From Pelagerythrobacter marensis (lineage in GTDB: Bacteria > Pseudomonadota > Alphaproteobacteria > Sphingomonadales > Sphingomonadaceae), in NCBI RefSeq assembly GCF_001028625.1, contig NZ_CP011805.1, positions 2,403,001-2,467,000 of the forward strand: a DNA stretch of 64,000 nt, given 5' to 3'. A program made the translations under genes and the position numbers. The notes beneath the pieces were generated by a model. It was not told the DNA's origin. It did not search any database and worked only from the letters and a program-made list of their open reading frames with translations. Below, piece after piece: positions 51,319-60,882 of the stretch (position 1 is the first letter of the stretch; each line of letters opens with the position of its first letter).

Positions 51319-53551
51319 TCATCTTATTTCCGCTCGCTCCCTGTCGCTCCCCGTCGCTCTCGCCCTTGCGGCAATGGCCGTGCCGGGCCAGGCGCAAGAC
51401 CGTTCTTCTGCGCCCGATCCGGCACCCGCCGGGCCCGACGCGGACGATTTTCACGATCGCCGTGTCGCCCCGACGGGCGAGATCGTGGTGACCGCCACGG
51501 GGCTGGAACAGCTCGACGTGCTGGCCGGTACGACGGTGGTCGAAGGGGCGGAGCTGCAGCGCAACCTCGACGGCCAGCTCGGCGAGGTTCTGGCCAAGGT
51601 GCCGGGCGTTTCGGCGACAAGTTTCTCGCCCGGCGCATCGCGCCCCATCCTGCGCGGGTTTTCGGGCGAACGGGTGAAAGTGCTGATCGATGGGATCGGC
51701 GCGATCGACGCGTCCAACACTTCGGCCGACCATGCGACCTCGATCGACCCGCTCACGGCTGAACGGATAGAGGTGCTGCGCGGCCCGGCTGTGCTGCTTT
51801 ACGGCAGCCAGGCAATCGGCGGTGCGGTCAACGTCATCGACAAGCGCATTCCGCTGCGCCGGTTGAACGAACCGTTCCACTTCGATGCCCTGGCCGGTGC
51901 CGACACGGCATCCGACTTGCGCGAAGGCGGTGCCTCGCTCGACCTGCCGCTGGGCGAACGCTTCGTGGTTCACGTCGACGGCGCCTATCGCAAGACCGGC
52001 GATCTGGAGATTCCCGGCTATGTCGCCGCGCCCGAACTGCGTGCCGATCTGCTCGCCGATGCGGCGGAGGAGGAAGAGGAAGGGCATCTGGACGAGGCCG
52101 AGGAACTGCGGGAAGCCGCCGATCAGCGGGACCGGCTGCCCAACAGCGGTACTGAGACATGGAGCGCCAATGCCGGCTTTGCCTTCTTCGAAGGCGACAG
52201 CAATCTGGGCGCGTCTTTCGGAATTTACGACACGACTTATGGTGTGCCGCTGAGCCCGGGCACAAGCCATCATCATGGCGAGGAAGAGGAAGATCATGAC
52301 GATGATCATGATGACGACCACGACCATGATGAGGATCACGACGAAGATCACGATCATGAAGAGGAGCACGGCCACGGCGACGAGTTGGTGACGATCGCGC
52401 TGCGCCAGTACCGCGCCGATTTGCGCGGGCGCCTGGCGCTGGGCGATGGCTTCTTCTCCGCGCTCAATACCCGTGTCGGCTTCAGCGATTACACCCATAC
52501 CGAATTCGAAGGCGACGAAGTCGGCACCGTGTTCGAAGTGAAGGGGATCGAAGCGCGCGCCGAATTGGAACAGAACCGCAGTGGCAACTGGGGTGGTTCG
52601 ACCGGCGTGCAGTACTATTTCCGCGATTTCGATGCCTATGGCGCCGAAGCCTACGTGCCCAAGAATCACACCGATCAGATCGCGGTGTTCACGTTGCAGG
52701 AAATCGATTTCCAGCCGTTCCAGCTCGAACTCGCCGCGCGGTACGAGGCGACCGACGTGGAATCGCAAGTGGCCGGTTTCGATCGTTCGTTCGAAACGTT
52801 CTCGGGCGCGCTGGGGCTGGTTTACGAAACCGCTGGCGGGCTGCGCTTCGGCATAACCGGCAGCCGCGCAGAACGCGCACCCAGCGCCGAAGAACTGCTG
52901 TCGGACGGCCCCCACATTGCAACCCAGGCTTACGAGATCGGCGATCCCGACCTCGATGTAGAGGGTGCCTGGGGCGTCGAGGCTTTCGTGCGCGGCGCGC
53001 TGGGCGATGGCACGATCAGCCTCGCGATTTTCCGCAACTGGTTCGACGATTACATCTACCTTGCCGAAACCGGCGAGGAAGAAGACGAATTGCCGGTGTT
53101 CCAGTATCTGCAGGGCGATGCCCGCTATTTCGGGGTGGAGGGGCAGCTGACCTATCCGCTCTACAAGACCGAAGGCTTCACGCTGCTCGCCGATCTGCGC
53201 GGCGACTACGTCCGGGCCGAACTCGATGACGGTACGCCGCTGCCGCGTATTCCCCCGCTGCGCCTGCTTGGCGCGCTGGAAGCGCAGACAGGGCCGGTGG
53301 ATGCGCGGGTGGAAGTGCAATGGTCCGACAGGCAGGACAGCGTCGCCCCGTTCGAAAGCGCAACCGACAGCTTCACGTTCGTCAACGCTTCGCTGGCGTG
53401 GAAGCCGCTGCGCGGAAACGACAACGTGACCGTCACGCTTCAGGCGAACAACCTGTTCGACGCCGAGGGGCGCCGCCATGCGAGCTTCACCAAGGATTTC
53501 GTCCCGCTCGCCGGGCGCAATTTCAAGATTGGCGTACGGACCAGCTTCTGA
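51308..53551 (+). CDS. TonB-dependent outer-membrane receptor, ZnuD-like
   Basis: A 747-residue receptor. A signal peptide (1-29, ending GQAQ) is followed by a plug domain with EIVVTATGLEQLDVLAGTT and LRGFSGERVKVLIDGIG. The beta-barrel carries the C-terminal aromatic Phe. Residues 321-359 form an external insert with 12 histidines among Asp and Glu, and residues ~250-277 are highly acidic. Such metal-binding loops are seen in zinc receptors of the ZnuD type, so zinc uptake is the likely role. The transported metal is inferred, not shown. Confidence 0.9.
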   Translation: MLYRHLISARSLSLPVALALAAMAVPGQAQDRSSAPDPAPAGPDADDFHDRRVAPTGEIVVTATGLEQLDVLAGTTVVEGAELQRNLDGQLGEVLAKVPGVSATSFSPGASRPILRGFSGERVKVLIDGIGAIDASNTSADHATSIDPLTAERIEVLRGPAVLLYGSQAIGGAVNVIDKRIPLRRLNEPFHFDALAGADTASDLREGGASLDLPLGERFVVHVDGAYRKTGDLEIPGYVAAPELRADLLADAAEEEEEGHLDEAEELREAADQRDRLPNSGTETWSANAGFAFFEGDSNLGASFGIYDTTYGVPLSPGTSHHHGEEEEDHDDDHDDDHDHDEDHDEDHDHEEEHGHGDELVTIALRQYRADLRGRLALGDGFFSALNTRVGFSDYTHTEFEGDEVGTVFEVKGIEARAELEQNRSGNWGGSTGVQYYFRDFDAYGAEAYVPKNHTDQIAVFTLQEIDFQPFQLELAARYEATDVESQVAGFDRSFETFSGALGLVYETAGGLRFGITGSRAERAPSAEELLSDGPHIATQAYEIGDPDLDVEGAWGVEAFVRGALGDGTISLAIFRNWFDDYIYLAETGEEEDELPVFQYLQGDARYFGVEGQLTYPLYKTEGFTLLADLRGDYVRAELDDGTPLPRIPPLRLLGALEAQTGPVDARVEVQWSDRQDSVAPFESATDSFTFVNASLAWKPLRGNDNVTVTLQANNLFDAEGRRHASFTKDFVPLAGRNFKIGVRTSF

Positions 53552-53562
53552 ACGGTACTTCC

Positions 53563-53597
53563 GGCCGCTCACCTCGCACCTTCGGGGGTGAGCGGCC
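53563..53597. terminator. Hairpin between the TonB receptor and the enoyl-reductase-like gene
   Basis: An 11-pair GC stem (53563-53573 with 53587-53597) with a 13-base loop lies between two convergent genes. There is no T-run, so it may be a weak or Rho-assisted stop for either. Confidence 0.45.
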
Positions 53598-53615
53598 GCT
53601 ACCTGCTGGCGGGTC

Positions 53616-54791
53616 TTATTCTTCTACCGCGAAGCGCAGTTCCGCATGGTCTTCGAGCCGCGCGACCAGGGCTTCACCCAGGAAATGGCCGGGGGTCCCG
53701 ATGCCGCCCGCGGCTTCGCAATCGAGCAGCGCCATGCCGGTTTCGCCGAGCATGCGGCTGGTTGATCCGTAACCCGGATCGTAACGCCCCTTCACGCCGT
53801 AATGCAGCATGGTGCCATCGGCCATCTCGCCGATGAACAGCAAATCGTAGGAACCGGCTTCGCGTTCCGCCTTGCTTGGCCCTTCGCCGGGCTGGGGCGG
53901 TTTGGCGCCGAAGGGATTCTTCAGCATTTCGGTTACGGCCTGCGCCGCGGCCTTGCCGGCATCGCCGGGACTGGTGAGCATCATTTCGTCGTATCGAAAG
54001 TCCTCACCATAAGGGAAACCGTTCAGGAAGTTGGTCCGGTGGACGTTCTTGACGTTGATCGTCGCCATGATGAACGGCGCGGCCCACTTGCCCAGATCGT
54101 CCTCGTAACGGGGGGCCAGGCCCGCCGGCTGGTCCGGCCCTTCGAAGTCTGGCGTCAGGCCGAAGGGGCTTTGCAGCACCGGAATCAGGGCGGGGTTCTT
54201 CGCCACTGCTTTCATCGTTGCCCCCAGACTGGCGGCGGTCCCGCCGGAAAAGGTGCCCTGCATCGAACGAACGCGGCCGCGCACGCGCGGGGCCGGTGCG
54301 CCGAAACGTTTCACGGCCTCTTTCTGCAGCATCAGCACGCCGAGGTCGAAAGGGATCGAATCGAAGCCGCTGGAAAAGCAGATGCGCGCGCCGCTGTCCC
54401 TGGCGGCGGCGTGGTGTTGGTCGATCTGTTCGCGCATCCAGCCGGGCTCGCCGCACAAATCGGCATAGTCGGTGCCGGTCGCGACGCATGCGGCCACCAG
54501 CGCATCGCCGTAAAGCTGATATGGCCCGACGGTGGTCAGAACCACGCGGGTGCGCTGGCACATGGCCACCAGCGCCGCCGGATCGTCGGCATCGGCCACG
54601 ACCAGCGGCGTGTCGGCCGGCGCGCCGATCGCGTCGCGCACTTCCTCCAGCTTGGTCAGGCTGCGCCCGGCCATGGCCCATTTGGGGCCGCTGTCCGCAT
54701 CGCCGTATTCGCGCACGAAATGTTCGGCGACCAGCCGCCCGGTGTAGCCTGTGGCACCATAGACCACGATATCGAATTCACGCTGTGCCAT
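53616..54791 (-). CDS. Saccharopine dehydrogenase-like (trans-acting enoyl reductase) protein
   Basis: A 391-residue NAD(P)-binding protein of the saccharopine dehydrogenase-like family, close to the mycobacterial trans-acting enoyl reductases. The Rossmann start is FDIVVYGATGYTGRLVAEHF; DYADLCGEPGWMREQID and ICFSSGFDSIPFDLGVLML are typical. The substrate is unknown; lipid-like acyl groups are likely by homology. It overlaps nothing and lies 64 bases after the TonB receptor, convergent. Confidence 0.88.
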   Translation of the reverse strand: MAQREFDIVVYGATGYTGRLVAEHFVREYGDADSGPKWAMAGRSLTKLEEVRDAIGAPADTPLVVADADDPAALVAMCQRTRVVLTTVGPYQLYGDALVAACVATGTDYADLCGEPGWMREQIDQHHAAARDSGARICFSSGFDSIPFDLGVLMLQKEAVKRFGAPAPRVRGRVRSMQGTFSGGTAASLGATMKAVAKNPALIPVLQSPFGLTPDFEGPDQPAGLAPRYEDDLGKWAAPFIMATINVKNVHRTNFLNGFPYGEDFRYDEMMLTSPGDAGKAAAQAVTEMLKNPFGAKPPQPGEGPSKAEREAGSYDLLFIGEMADGTMLHYGVKGRYDPGYGSTSRMLGETGMALLDCEAAGGIGTPGHFLGEALVARLEDHAELRFAVEE

Positions 54792-54856
54792 AAGAACGAT
54801 TCTCCCTCGACGCGGGAGAATGGAGCAGCGCAGCGCGCCTTACAACCGGCGTGCGG

Positions 54857-55411
54857 CTAAAGCCGGGGCAGGGTGACGCCGCGCTGGCCCATATATTTGC
54901 CCGCCCGGTCGCGATAACTCGTTTCGCACCGCTCGTTCCCCTTCAGGAACAGGAACTGGCAGGCCCCTTCGTTGGCGTAGATTCGCGCGGGCAGCGGTGT
55001 CGTGTTGGAAAATTCCAGCGTGACGTGCCCTTCCCAGCCCGGCTCCAGCGGGGTCACGTTCACGATGATCCCGCAGCGGGCATATGTGCTCTTGCCCAGG
55101 CAGATAACCAGCACGTCTTCGGGCACGCGGAAATATTCGACTGTGCGCGCCAGTGCGAAGGAATTGGGCGGGATCACGCAGACATCGGTCTTGCGATCGA
55201 CGAAGGAATTGGCGGCAAAATCCTTCGGATCGACGATGGCGCTGTCGACATTGGTGAAGATCTTGAACTCGTCCGCCACCCGCGCGTCATAGCCGTAGCT
55301 GGACAGGCCGTAGGATATGCATCCTTCGCGGCGCTGCGCCTCCACGAACGGTTCGATCATGCCCTGTTCGGTCGCCTGGGTACGGATCCATCGGTCGGAA
55401 AGAATCGCCAT
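54857..55411 (-). CDS. dcd: dCTP deaminase
   Basis: Makes dUTP from dCTP for thymidylate synthesis. Of 184 residues, MAILSDRWIRTQA, SYGLSSYGYDARVADEFKIF, FVIPPNSFALARTVEYFRVP-like and KSTYARCGIIVNVTPLEPGWEG are the family's trimer and active-site segments. The longer frame to 55552 has atypical residues, so ATG 55411 was chosen. Confidence 0.96.
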   Translation of the reverse strand: MAILSDRWIRTQATEQGMIEPFVEAQRREGCISYGLSSYGYDARVADEFKIFTNVDSAIVDPKDFAANSFVDRKTDVCVIPPNSFALARTVEYFRVPEDVLVICLGKSTYARCGIIVNVTPLEPGWEGHVTLEFSNTTPLPARIYANEGACQFLFLKGNERCETSYRDRAGKYMGQRGVTLPRL

Positions 55412-55494
55412 GCGCCGGTCATTCCCGAGCGGCGCGGACGGGGCAAGCCGCGTGGCGGCGTTATCCCCTTTCGTGCGTCTTCGCGCTGGCGCCG

Positions 55495-56025
55495 TCAGTC
55501 GATCGGGCGTGCGCCGAGCTGGGGATTGAGCGCGGTAATATGGTTGAGCCACTTCTTCGGGCGGCGAAGCATATTGTCCGGATATTCCACCCGCAGCCCC
55601 GCGATCTGCGCCATCGCGCCGACGAAGTGGATGCAGTTGCGCCGGTCGAGGTCGTAGTACTTGCCCGGCGCATCACGCCACCGGGCCACTTCCGCGCGCA
55701 CGCGCCAGTACTGCGCATCGGTCAGCACGACGGTGAAATGGCGGTTGGTCTTGCGGAGGTATTTCTCCTCCTCGGTCATGATCGCGTGTTCGACCGGCCC
55801 GCTCAGGATCCGGGTGGAAATGGTCCTGGCGGTGAAGCCGTAGTTCTCCTCCACCGCCGCGCCGGTTTTTTCCAGCGTGCCTTCCAACACGATGAACGTG
55901 TGCGGATAGCGGCCGAACAGGACCGAGCCGTTGAAGCTGTGGAAGCTCATCCGCACTTCGGCCGCGGCACCGGCCGACCAGACGAGAGCGAACAGCGCAA
56001 GCAGCAAGGTGACGAGGCGACCCAT
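55495..56025 (-). CDS. Exported permuted NlpC/P60-like (LRAT-type) protein
   Basis: A 176-residue exported protein of no family I can name with certainty. A signal peptide (residues 1-21) is followed by a compact domain. The order His first (GRYPHTFIVLEG, ~residue 40) and Cys later (RRNCIHFVGAMAQ, ~residue 138) is that of circularly permuted NlpC/P60 folds such as LRAT, which show NCEHFV. A thiol hydrolase or acyltransferase on lipids or peptidoglycan is possible. It lies 83 bases upstream of dcd. Confidence 0.7.
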   Translation of the reverse strand: MGRLVTLLLALFALVWSAGAAAEVRMSFHSFNGSVLFGRYPHTFIVLEGTLEKTGAAVEENYGFTARTISTRILSGPVEHAIMTEEEKYLRKTNRHFTVVLTDAQYWRVRAEVARWRDAPGKYYDLDRRNCIHFVGAMAQIAGLRVEYPDNMLRRPKKWLNHITALNPQLGARPID

Positions 56026-56090
56026 CCCCGACTGCCTAGCAAATCGCCGCGGCGAGAAAAGCCCCTTGCGCCGTCGCTGCCCGTTTTCGT

Positions 56091-59000
56091 CTAGCTGGCG
56101 AGCAGAGTGGCGTTGCCGCCCGCCGCGGTCGTGTCGATGCATACCACCCGTTCGGTCGCGAAGCGCGCGACATAGTGCGGCCCGCCGGCCTTGGGGCCGG
56201 TACCCGACAGCCCCTCGCCGCCGAACGGCTGGCTTTCCACGACCGCACCGATCTGGTTGCGGTTGACGTAGAAATTGCCGACCCGGGCGCGCGCCTCGAC
56301 GAACCGGCGGGTCGCCTCGATCCGGCTGTGGAGGCCGAGGGTGAGGCCGTAACCGGTGGCGTTGATATCCTCGATCACCCGCTCCAGCTCGCTCGCCTTG
56401 TAGCGAACGACGTGCAGGATCGGGCCGAAGTTCTCGCGCCGCAGGTCGAGGATCGAATCCATTTCGATGATTGTCGGCGCCACGAAGCAGCCTTGGGCCG
56501 CGCCCCGCGGCAGCTTGCGCCGCCAGACCTTGCGGCCGTGCTTCTTGCGCCGGGCGACGTGCCGTTCCAGCGCGGCCTTGGCGTCGGGGTCGATCACCGG
56601 GCCGACGTCGGTCGCCAGGTCTTCCGGGTCGCCGATCACCAGCGCCTCGAACGCGCCCTTGATCATTTCCAGCATCTCGTCGGCCACGTCTTCCTGCAGA
56701 TAGAGCACGCGCAGCGCGCTGCACCGCTGCCCGGCGCTCTGGAACGCACTGTTGACGACATCGCGGGTGACCTGTTCGGGCAGGGCCGAACTGTCGACGA
56801 TCATCGCGTTCTGGCCGCCGGTTTCGGCGATCAGCGTGGCGATCGGCCCCTCGCGCGCGGCGAGGCTGCGGTTGATGGCCTGCGCCGTCTGGGTCGAGCC
56901 GGTGAAGGCAACGCCGGCAATGCGCGGGTCGGAGGTGATCAGCTGGCCCACTTCGCCCGCCCCGGGTAGCAGCTGGAACACGTCCTGGGGAATGCCGGCC
57001 TCGTGACACAGCTTTACCGCCAGCGCGGCGATAAGCGGGGTCTGTTCGGCCGGTTTGGCGATCACGGCATTGCCCGCCGCCAGGGCGGCGGCGGCAGGCC
57101 CGATGAAGATCGCGAGCGGGAAGTTCCACGGGCTGATCGTCGCGAAGACCCCGCGGCCATGCAGGCTCAGGCGGTTTTCTTCCCCAGTCGGGCCCGGCAG
57201 CGGCAGAGGGCCGGCAAACAGGCGCCGCGCTTCGTTGGCGTAATAGCGCAGGAAATCGACCGCTTCGCGCAGTTCCAGAACCGCATCCATCAGCGACTTG
57301 CCCGCTTCGCGCTGGCAAAGGCTCAGGATTTCGTCGGTATGCGCTTCGAACATGTCGGCCGCCGCTTCCAGCAGCAGGGCGCGGTTTTCGCCGCCCAGCG
57401 CGTCCCACCCGGGCTGAATCGCGATCGCACGCGTGACGGCGACGTCGATCTCCTCCGGCAGGGCGTCGCGCCGCGTTCCGACTTCGTGCGTCAGATCCTG
57501 CGGCTGGGTGATCGGCGCCACTTCGCCCTGCTCGGGCGAGCGCAGGGTCGGTTCGGCGTGCCAGCGGCGGGCGTCGAGAACGTGAAGCCGTTCCAGCAGC
57601 GGTTCCACCACCAGCGGATCGGCCAGATCGATTCCCGCGCTGTTGCGGCGACCGGGGAAGATGTCCGCCGGCAGCGGGATCTGCGGATTGCGCCGCGGTT
57701 CCATCGCGGTCAGTTCCGCCACCGGATCGCCGGTCAGCGCCGTCACCGGCACTTCGGCATCGGCCATGCGGTTGACGAAGCTGGAATTGGCCCCGTTTTC
57801 GAGCAGGCGCCGCACGAGATAGGCCAGCAGATCCTTGTGCGTTCCGACCGGGGCATAGATGCGCACCGGCGTCTTGCGGTTGCCTTCCATCTCGCCCAGC
57901 TCGGCATAGACTTCCTCGCCCATGCCGTGGAGGCGCTGAAATTCGTAGGACGGTCCCTGCCTGTCCACCGGGTCGCCCTTGTCCGCCAGCGCCTTGACCG
58001 CGCCAATGGTATAGGCGTTGTGGGTGGCGAAGGCGGGATAGATGACATCGCGCGCCTCGATCAGCCGCGCCGCGCAGGCGAGGTAGGATACGTCGGTCCC
58101 CACCTTGCGCGTGAAGACGGGGAAATCCTTGTATCCGCCCACATGGCTGATCTTGATCTCGGTATCCCAGTACGCACCCTTCACCAGCCGCACCATCAGC
58201 CGCCGGCCATGGTGGCGCGCCAGCTTGGCGACCCAGTCGCACAGCGGCACGCCGCGCTTCTGATACGCCTGAATGGCGAGGCCGAACCCTTCCCACGGCG
58301 TGCTGCCGGGCCGGGCGAAGATCTCGTCGTCGGCCACCAGCGCTTCGATAATGTCGAGCGACAGCTCCAGCCGCTCTGCCTCTTCCGCGTCGATCGTGAA
58401 ATGCACGTTGGCATCGCGCGCCTTGATCGCGAGGCCTTTGAGCACCGGCACCAGGGCCTTGATCGCCGCATCGGCGTGAAAATGATCGTACTTGGGATAG
58501 AGAGCCGACAGCTTGACCGAAATACCGGGCGAGCGTGCGATACCGCCGTCCACCTCGCGCGCCAGCCGCGCGATCGCGTGCTCGTAAGCCTTGCGATAGC
58601 GTTCCGCATCGGGGAACGTCATCGCCGCTTCGCCCAACATGTCGAAACTGTGCGTCAGCCCGCGGGCCCGTTCGGGCGCGGCGCGCTTCAGCGCTTCCTC
58701 GATCGTGCGGCCGAACACGAACTGTCCGCCCAGAATGCGCATGGCCTGCAGCGTCGCCTTGCGGATCACCGGTTCGCCCAGGCGGTTCATCGTATTGCGC
58801 AGCGTGCGGCCCATGCCCCTCTGCTGTTCATCGGGCCGTTCGAGCACTTCGCCGGTCAGCATCAGCGAGAACGTGGCCGCGTTCACGAATGTGGAACTGC
58901 TTTCGCCCAGATGCTCCGACCAGTCGATATCGCCGATCTTGTCGCGGATCAGCGCATCGGCGGTTCTGCTGTCGGGTACGCGCAGCAGCGCCTCTGCCAG

Positions 59001-59237
59001 GCACATCAGCGCGATGCCTTCTTCGGTAGCGAGTCCAAACTGCTGCAGGAAAGCGTCGATCCCGCTTGCCTTGCGTTCGCGCGCGCCGGCAATCAGCGTG
59101 CCGGCAATGGCCGCCGCGTCGCGGTGCACCGCGCTGGCGGGCGCGGCCTGTCGCAGACGATCGGCAACGCAGGCTTCCTCGTCCTGACGGTAGGCGAGGC
59201 GGATGGCGGTACGGTCGAGCGGAGCGGAAGCGGGCAT
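56091..59237 (-). CDS. putA: Bifunctional proline dehydrogenase / glutamate semialdehyde dehydrogenase
   Basis: Degrades proline to glutamate in two steps. Of 1048 residues, the FAD-dependent proline dehydrogenase spans ~150-450 (GISVKLSALYPKYD, VNVHFTIDAEEAE-like, RLVKGAYWDTEIK). The NAD-dependent aldehyde dehydrogenase spans ~540-1030 (SPWNFPLAIFIGPAAAALA, ETGGQNAMIV, SAGQRCSALRVLYLQ with the catalytic Cys). The length and direct start mean the N-terminal ribbon-helix-helix DNA-binding domain of long PutA proteins is missing, so it does not regulate itself. The start is the ATG at 59237. Confidence 0.97.
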   Translation of the reverse strand: MPASAPLDRTAIRLAYRQDEEACVADRLRQAAPASAVHRDAAAIAGTLIAGARERKASGIDAFLQQFGLATEEGIALMCLAEALLRVPDSRTADALIRDKIGDIDWSEHLGESSSTFVNAATFSLMLTGEVLERPDEQQRGMGRTLRNTMNRLGEPVIRKATLQAMRILGGQFVFGRTIEEALKRAAPERARGLTHSFDMLGEAAMTFPDAERYRKAYEHAIARLAREVDGGIARSPGISVKLSALYPKYDHFHADAAIKALVPVLKGLAIKARDANVHFTIDAEEAERLELSLDIIEALVADDEIFARPGSTPWEGFGLAIQAYQKRGVPLCDWVAKLARHHGRRLMVRLVKGAYWDTEIKISHVGGYKDFPVFTRKVGTDVSYLACAARLIEARDVIYPAFATHNAYTIGAVKALADKGDPVDRQGPSYEFQRLHGMGEEVYAELGEMEGNRKTPVRIYAPVGTHKDLLAYLVRRLLENGANSSFVNRMADAEVPVTALTGDPVAELTAMEPRRNPQIPLPADIFPGRRNSAGIDLADPLVVEPLLERLHVLDARRWHAEPTLRSPEQGEVAPITQPQDLTHEVGTRRDALPEEIDVAVTRAIAIQPGWDALGGENRALLLEAAADMFEAHTDEILSLCQREAGKSLMDAVLELREAVDFLRYYANEARRLFAGPLPLPGPTGEENRLSLHGRGVFATISPWNFPLAIFIGPAAAALAAGNAVIAKPAEQTPLIAALAVKLCHEAGIPQDVFQLLPGAGEVGQLITSDPRIAGVAFTGSTQTAQAINRSLAAREGPIATLIAETGGQNAMIVDSSALPEQVTRDVVNSAFQSAGQRCSALRVLYLQEDVADEMLEMIKGAFEALVIGDPEDLATDVGPVIDPDAKAALERHVARRKKHGRKVWRRKLPRGAAQGCFVAPTIIEMDSILDLRRENFGPILHVVRYKASELERVIEDINATGYGLTLGLHSRIEATRRFVEARARVGNFYVNRNQIGAVVESQPFGGEGLSGTGPKAGGPHYVARFATERVVCIDTTAAGGNATLLAS

Positions 59238-59301
59238 ATAAAAGCGACTCGAATGAAGGTTGCGATTGATTCGGCGCCCTTGGACGCGCTTTCGGCGGCA
59301 A

Positions 59302-60783
59302 TCAAGCGAAGTCGATCTCGATCGTTGCCGCTACGTTTTTGCAAGCATCCGGGGGCAAATGCAGGCCCAGCTTGCTGCGCCGCCAGAGAACGTCTTCGCC
59401 TGTCTGTGCGAATTCTTCGCGGTACAGGTATTCGACTTCGGCATCGGTCAGACCGCTGCCGTATTCGCGGCCGAGATCGCCGGGCGATCGCGCGGCGCCG
59501 ATGACCCGTTCGATCCGGGTGCCGTAAGCGCGCGCCATGCGCTGGGCGGTTTCCGCCGGCAGCCAGGGCCAGAGCGCGCCGACTTCGGCCAGAAACGCAT
59601 CGAACCCGCCTGCGAAATCGCCGCCTGGCAGCGCCGCGTCGGCGGTCCACGGCTGCCCGGGAACGGGCATGTGGCCGGCCAGCCGCTCCATCGCGTGTTC
59701 CGCCAGCCTGCGATAAGTGGTGATCTTGCCGCCGAAGATGCTGAGCAACGGTGGCGCGCCCTCCGGGGCATCAACGGCAAAGACATAATCGCGGGTCACG
59801 GTTGCGTTGCTCGCGGCATTGTCTTCGTAAAGCGGTCTGATTCCTGCATAAGTCGAAACGACGTCTGCGGGCCGAACCGGTTCCGAGAAATACTCGCTTG
59901 CCGCCTTGCACAGGTAGTCGCGTTCCTCGTCCGATATCGCCACTGCGTCGCGGTCGCCGGCGAACAGCCGGTCGGTCGTGCCGATCAGGGTGAAGTCGTT
60001 TTCGTAAGGAATCGCGAAGACGATCCGACCGTCGCGGTTCTGGAAGATATAGGCGTGCGGCCCTTCGAACTTGCGCCGGATGACGATGTGGCTGCCCTGA
60101 ACCAGCCGCAGGTGCGCCTCAGCCCCGCCTCCGGTGGCGAGCGCGGCAATATCGTCGACCCACGGCCCGGCCGCGTTCACCACCGCGCGTGCCGTTACCG
60201 TTTCGTCCCCGGTTTGCGATCGCAGGGTGGCGCGCCAGTGATCGCCGGCCCGCTCCAGCGCGGTGCAGCGGGTACGGGTCATGATCCGGGCCCCGCGTTC
60301 GCGCGCGTCGATGGCGTTGAGGACCACCAGCCGGGCATCGTCGACCCAGCAATCGGAATAGGCGAAACCGTGCGCGAAGCGATCTTTCAGGACCGCATCG
60401 TGCGGCGGTGCGGCAAGATCGACCGTATGGCTGCCGGGCAAGGAACGGTTGCCGCCCAGGTGATCGTAGAGAAACAGCCCCAGCCGCAGCATCCAGCGCG
60501 GCCGCAACCCATCGTCGTGGGGCAGGACGAAACGGAGCGGGCGCACGATATGCGGCGCGATCCGCAGCAGCACCTCCCGCTCGCGCAGCGATTCGCGCAC
60601 CAGCCGGAATTCGTAATGTTCGAGATAGCGCAGCCCGCCGTGAACCAGCTTGGTACTGGCCGAAGAGGTATGACTGGCAAGATCGTCCTTCTCCGCCAGC
60701 GCGACCGACATGCCGCGCCCTGCCGCATCGCGAGCAATGCCTGCGCCGTTGATGCCCCCGCCGATCACCAGAAGGTCGTACAT
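59302..60783 (-). CDS. glpD: Aerobic glycerol-3-phosphate dehydrogenase
   Basis: FAD enzyme that oxidises glycerol-3-phosphate to dihydroxyacetone phosphate and feeds the quinone pool. Of 493 residues, the MYDLLVIGGGINGAGIARDAAGRG start holds the FAD motif; SSASTKLVHGGLRYLEHYEF and IGTTDRLF are family segments. The start at 60783 matches the usual short N-terminus; an ATG at 60825 would add 14 residues. It supplies lipid precursors and is divergent from the MaoC gene. Confidence 0.95.
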   Translation of the reverse strand: MYDLLVIGGGINGAGIARDAAGRGMSVALAEKDDLASHTSSASTKLVHGGLRYLEHYEFRLVRESLREREVLLRIAPHIVRPLRFVLPHDDGLRPRWMLRLGLFLYDHLGGNRSLPGSHTVDLAAPPHDAVLKDRFAHGFAYSDCWVDDARLVVLNAIDARERGARIMTRTRCTALERAGDHWRATLRSQTGDETVTARAVVNAAGPWVDDIAALATGGGAEAHLRLVQGSHIVIRRKFEGPHAYIFQNRDGRIVFAIPYENDFTLIGTTDRLFAGDRDAVAISDEERDYLCKAASEYFSEPVRPADVVSTYAGIRPLYEDNAASNATVTRDYVFAVDAPEGAPPLLSIFGGKITTYRRLAEHAMERLAGHMPVPGQPWTADAALPGGDFAGGFDAFLAEVGALWPWLPAETAQRMARAYGTRIERVIGAARSPGDLGREYGSGLTDAEVEYLYREEFAQTGEDVLWRRSKLGLHLPPDACKNVAATIEIDFA

Positions 60784-60882
60784 GGCCGGCAGCCCTATCG
60801 GTTCGGGCGCGCCAACGCGAGCCATTTGCAGCGCCGGCCGCCGCCGCTATGGCGGCCAGGCGACAAGGCAAGGGAGCGCAGC

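Noticed and set aside
51011..53572. An 853-codon open frame on the minus strand over the TonB receptor and M20 gene ends
   Set aside because: It is antisense to a clear receptor gene, has low-complexity Arg/Ala/Val composition and a hydrophobic run that is the antisense of the His/Asp-rich insert. It is an artefact of GC-rich codon use.
55495..58296. A 933-codon minus frame joining the permuted NlpC-like protein to part of putA
   Set aside because: The upstream part is a shifted frame of PutA; only the last 176 codons, starting at 56025 with a signal peptide, are a plausible protein.
57003..59504. An 833-codon plus-strand open frame opposite putA
   Set aside because: The opposite strand encodes PutA with all catalytic motifs. 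The plus frame has Arg/Gln/His-rich sequence with no recognised domain.
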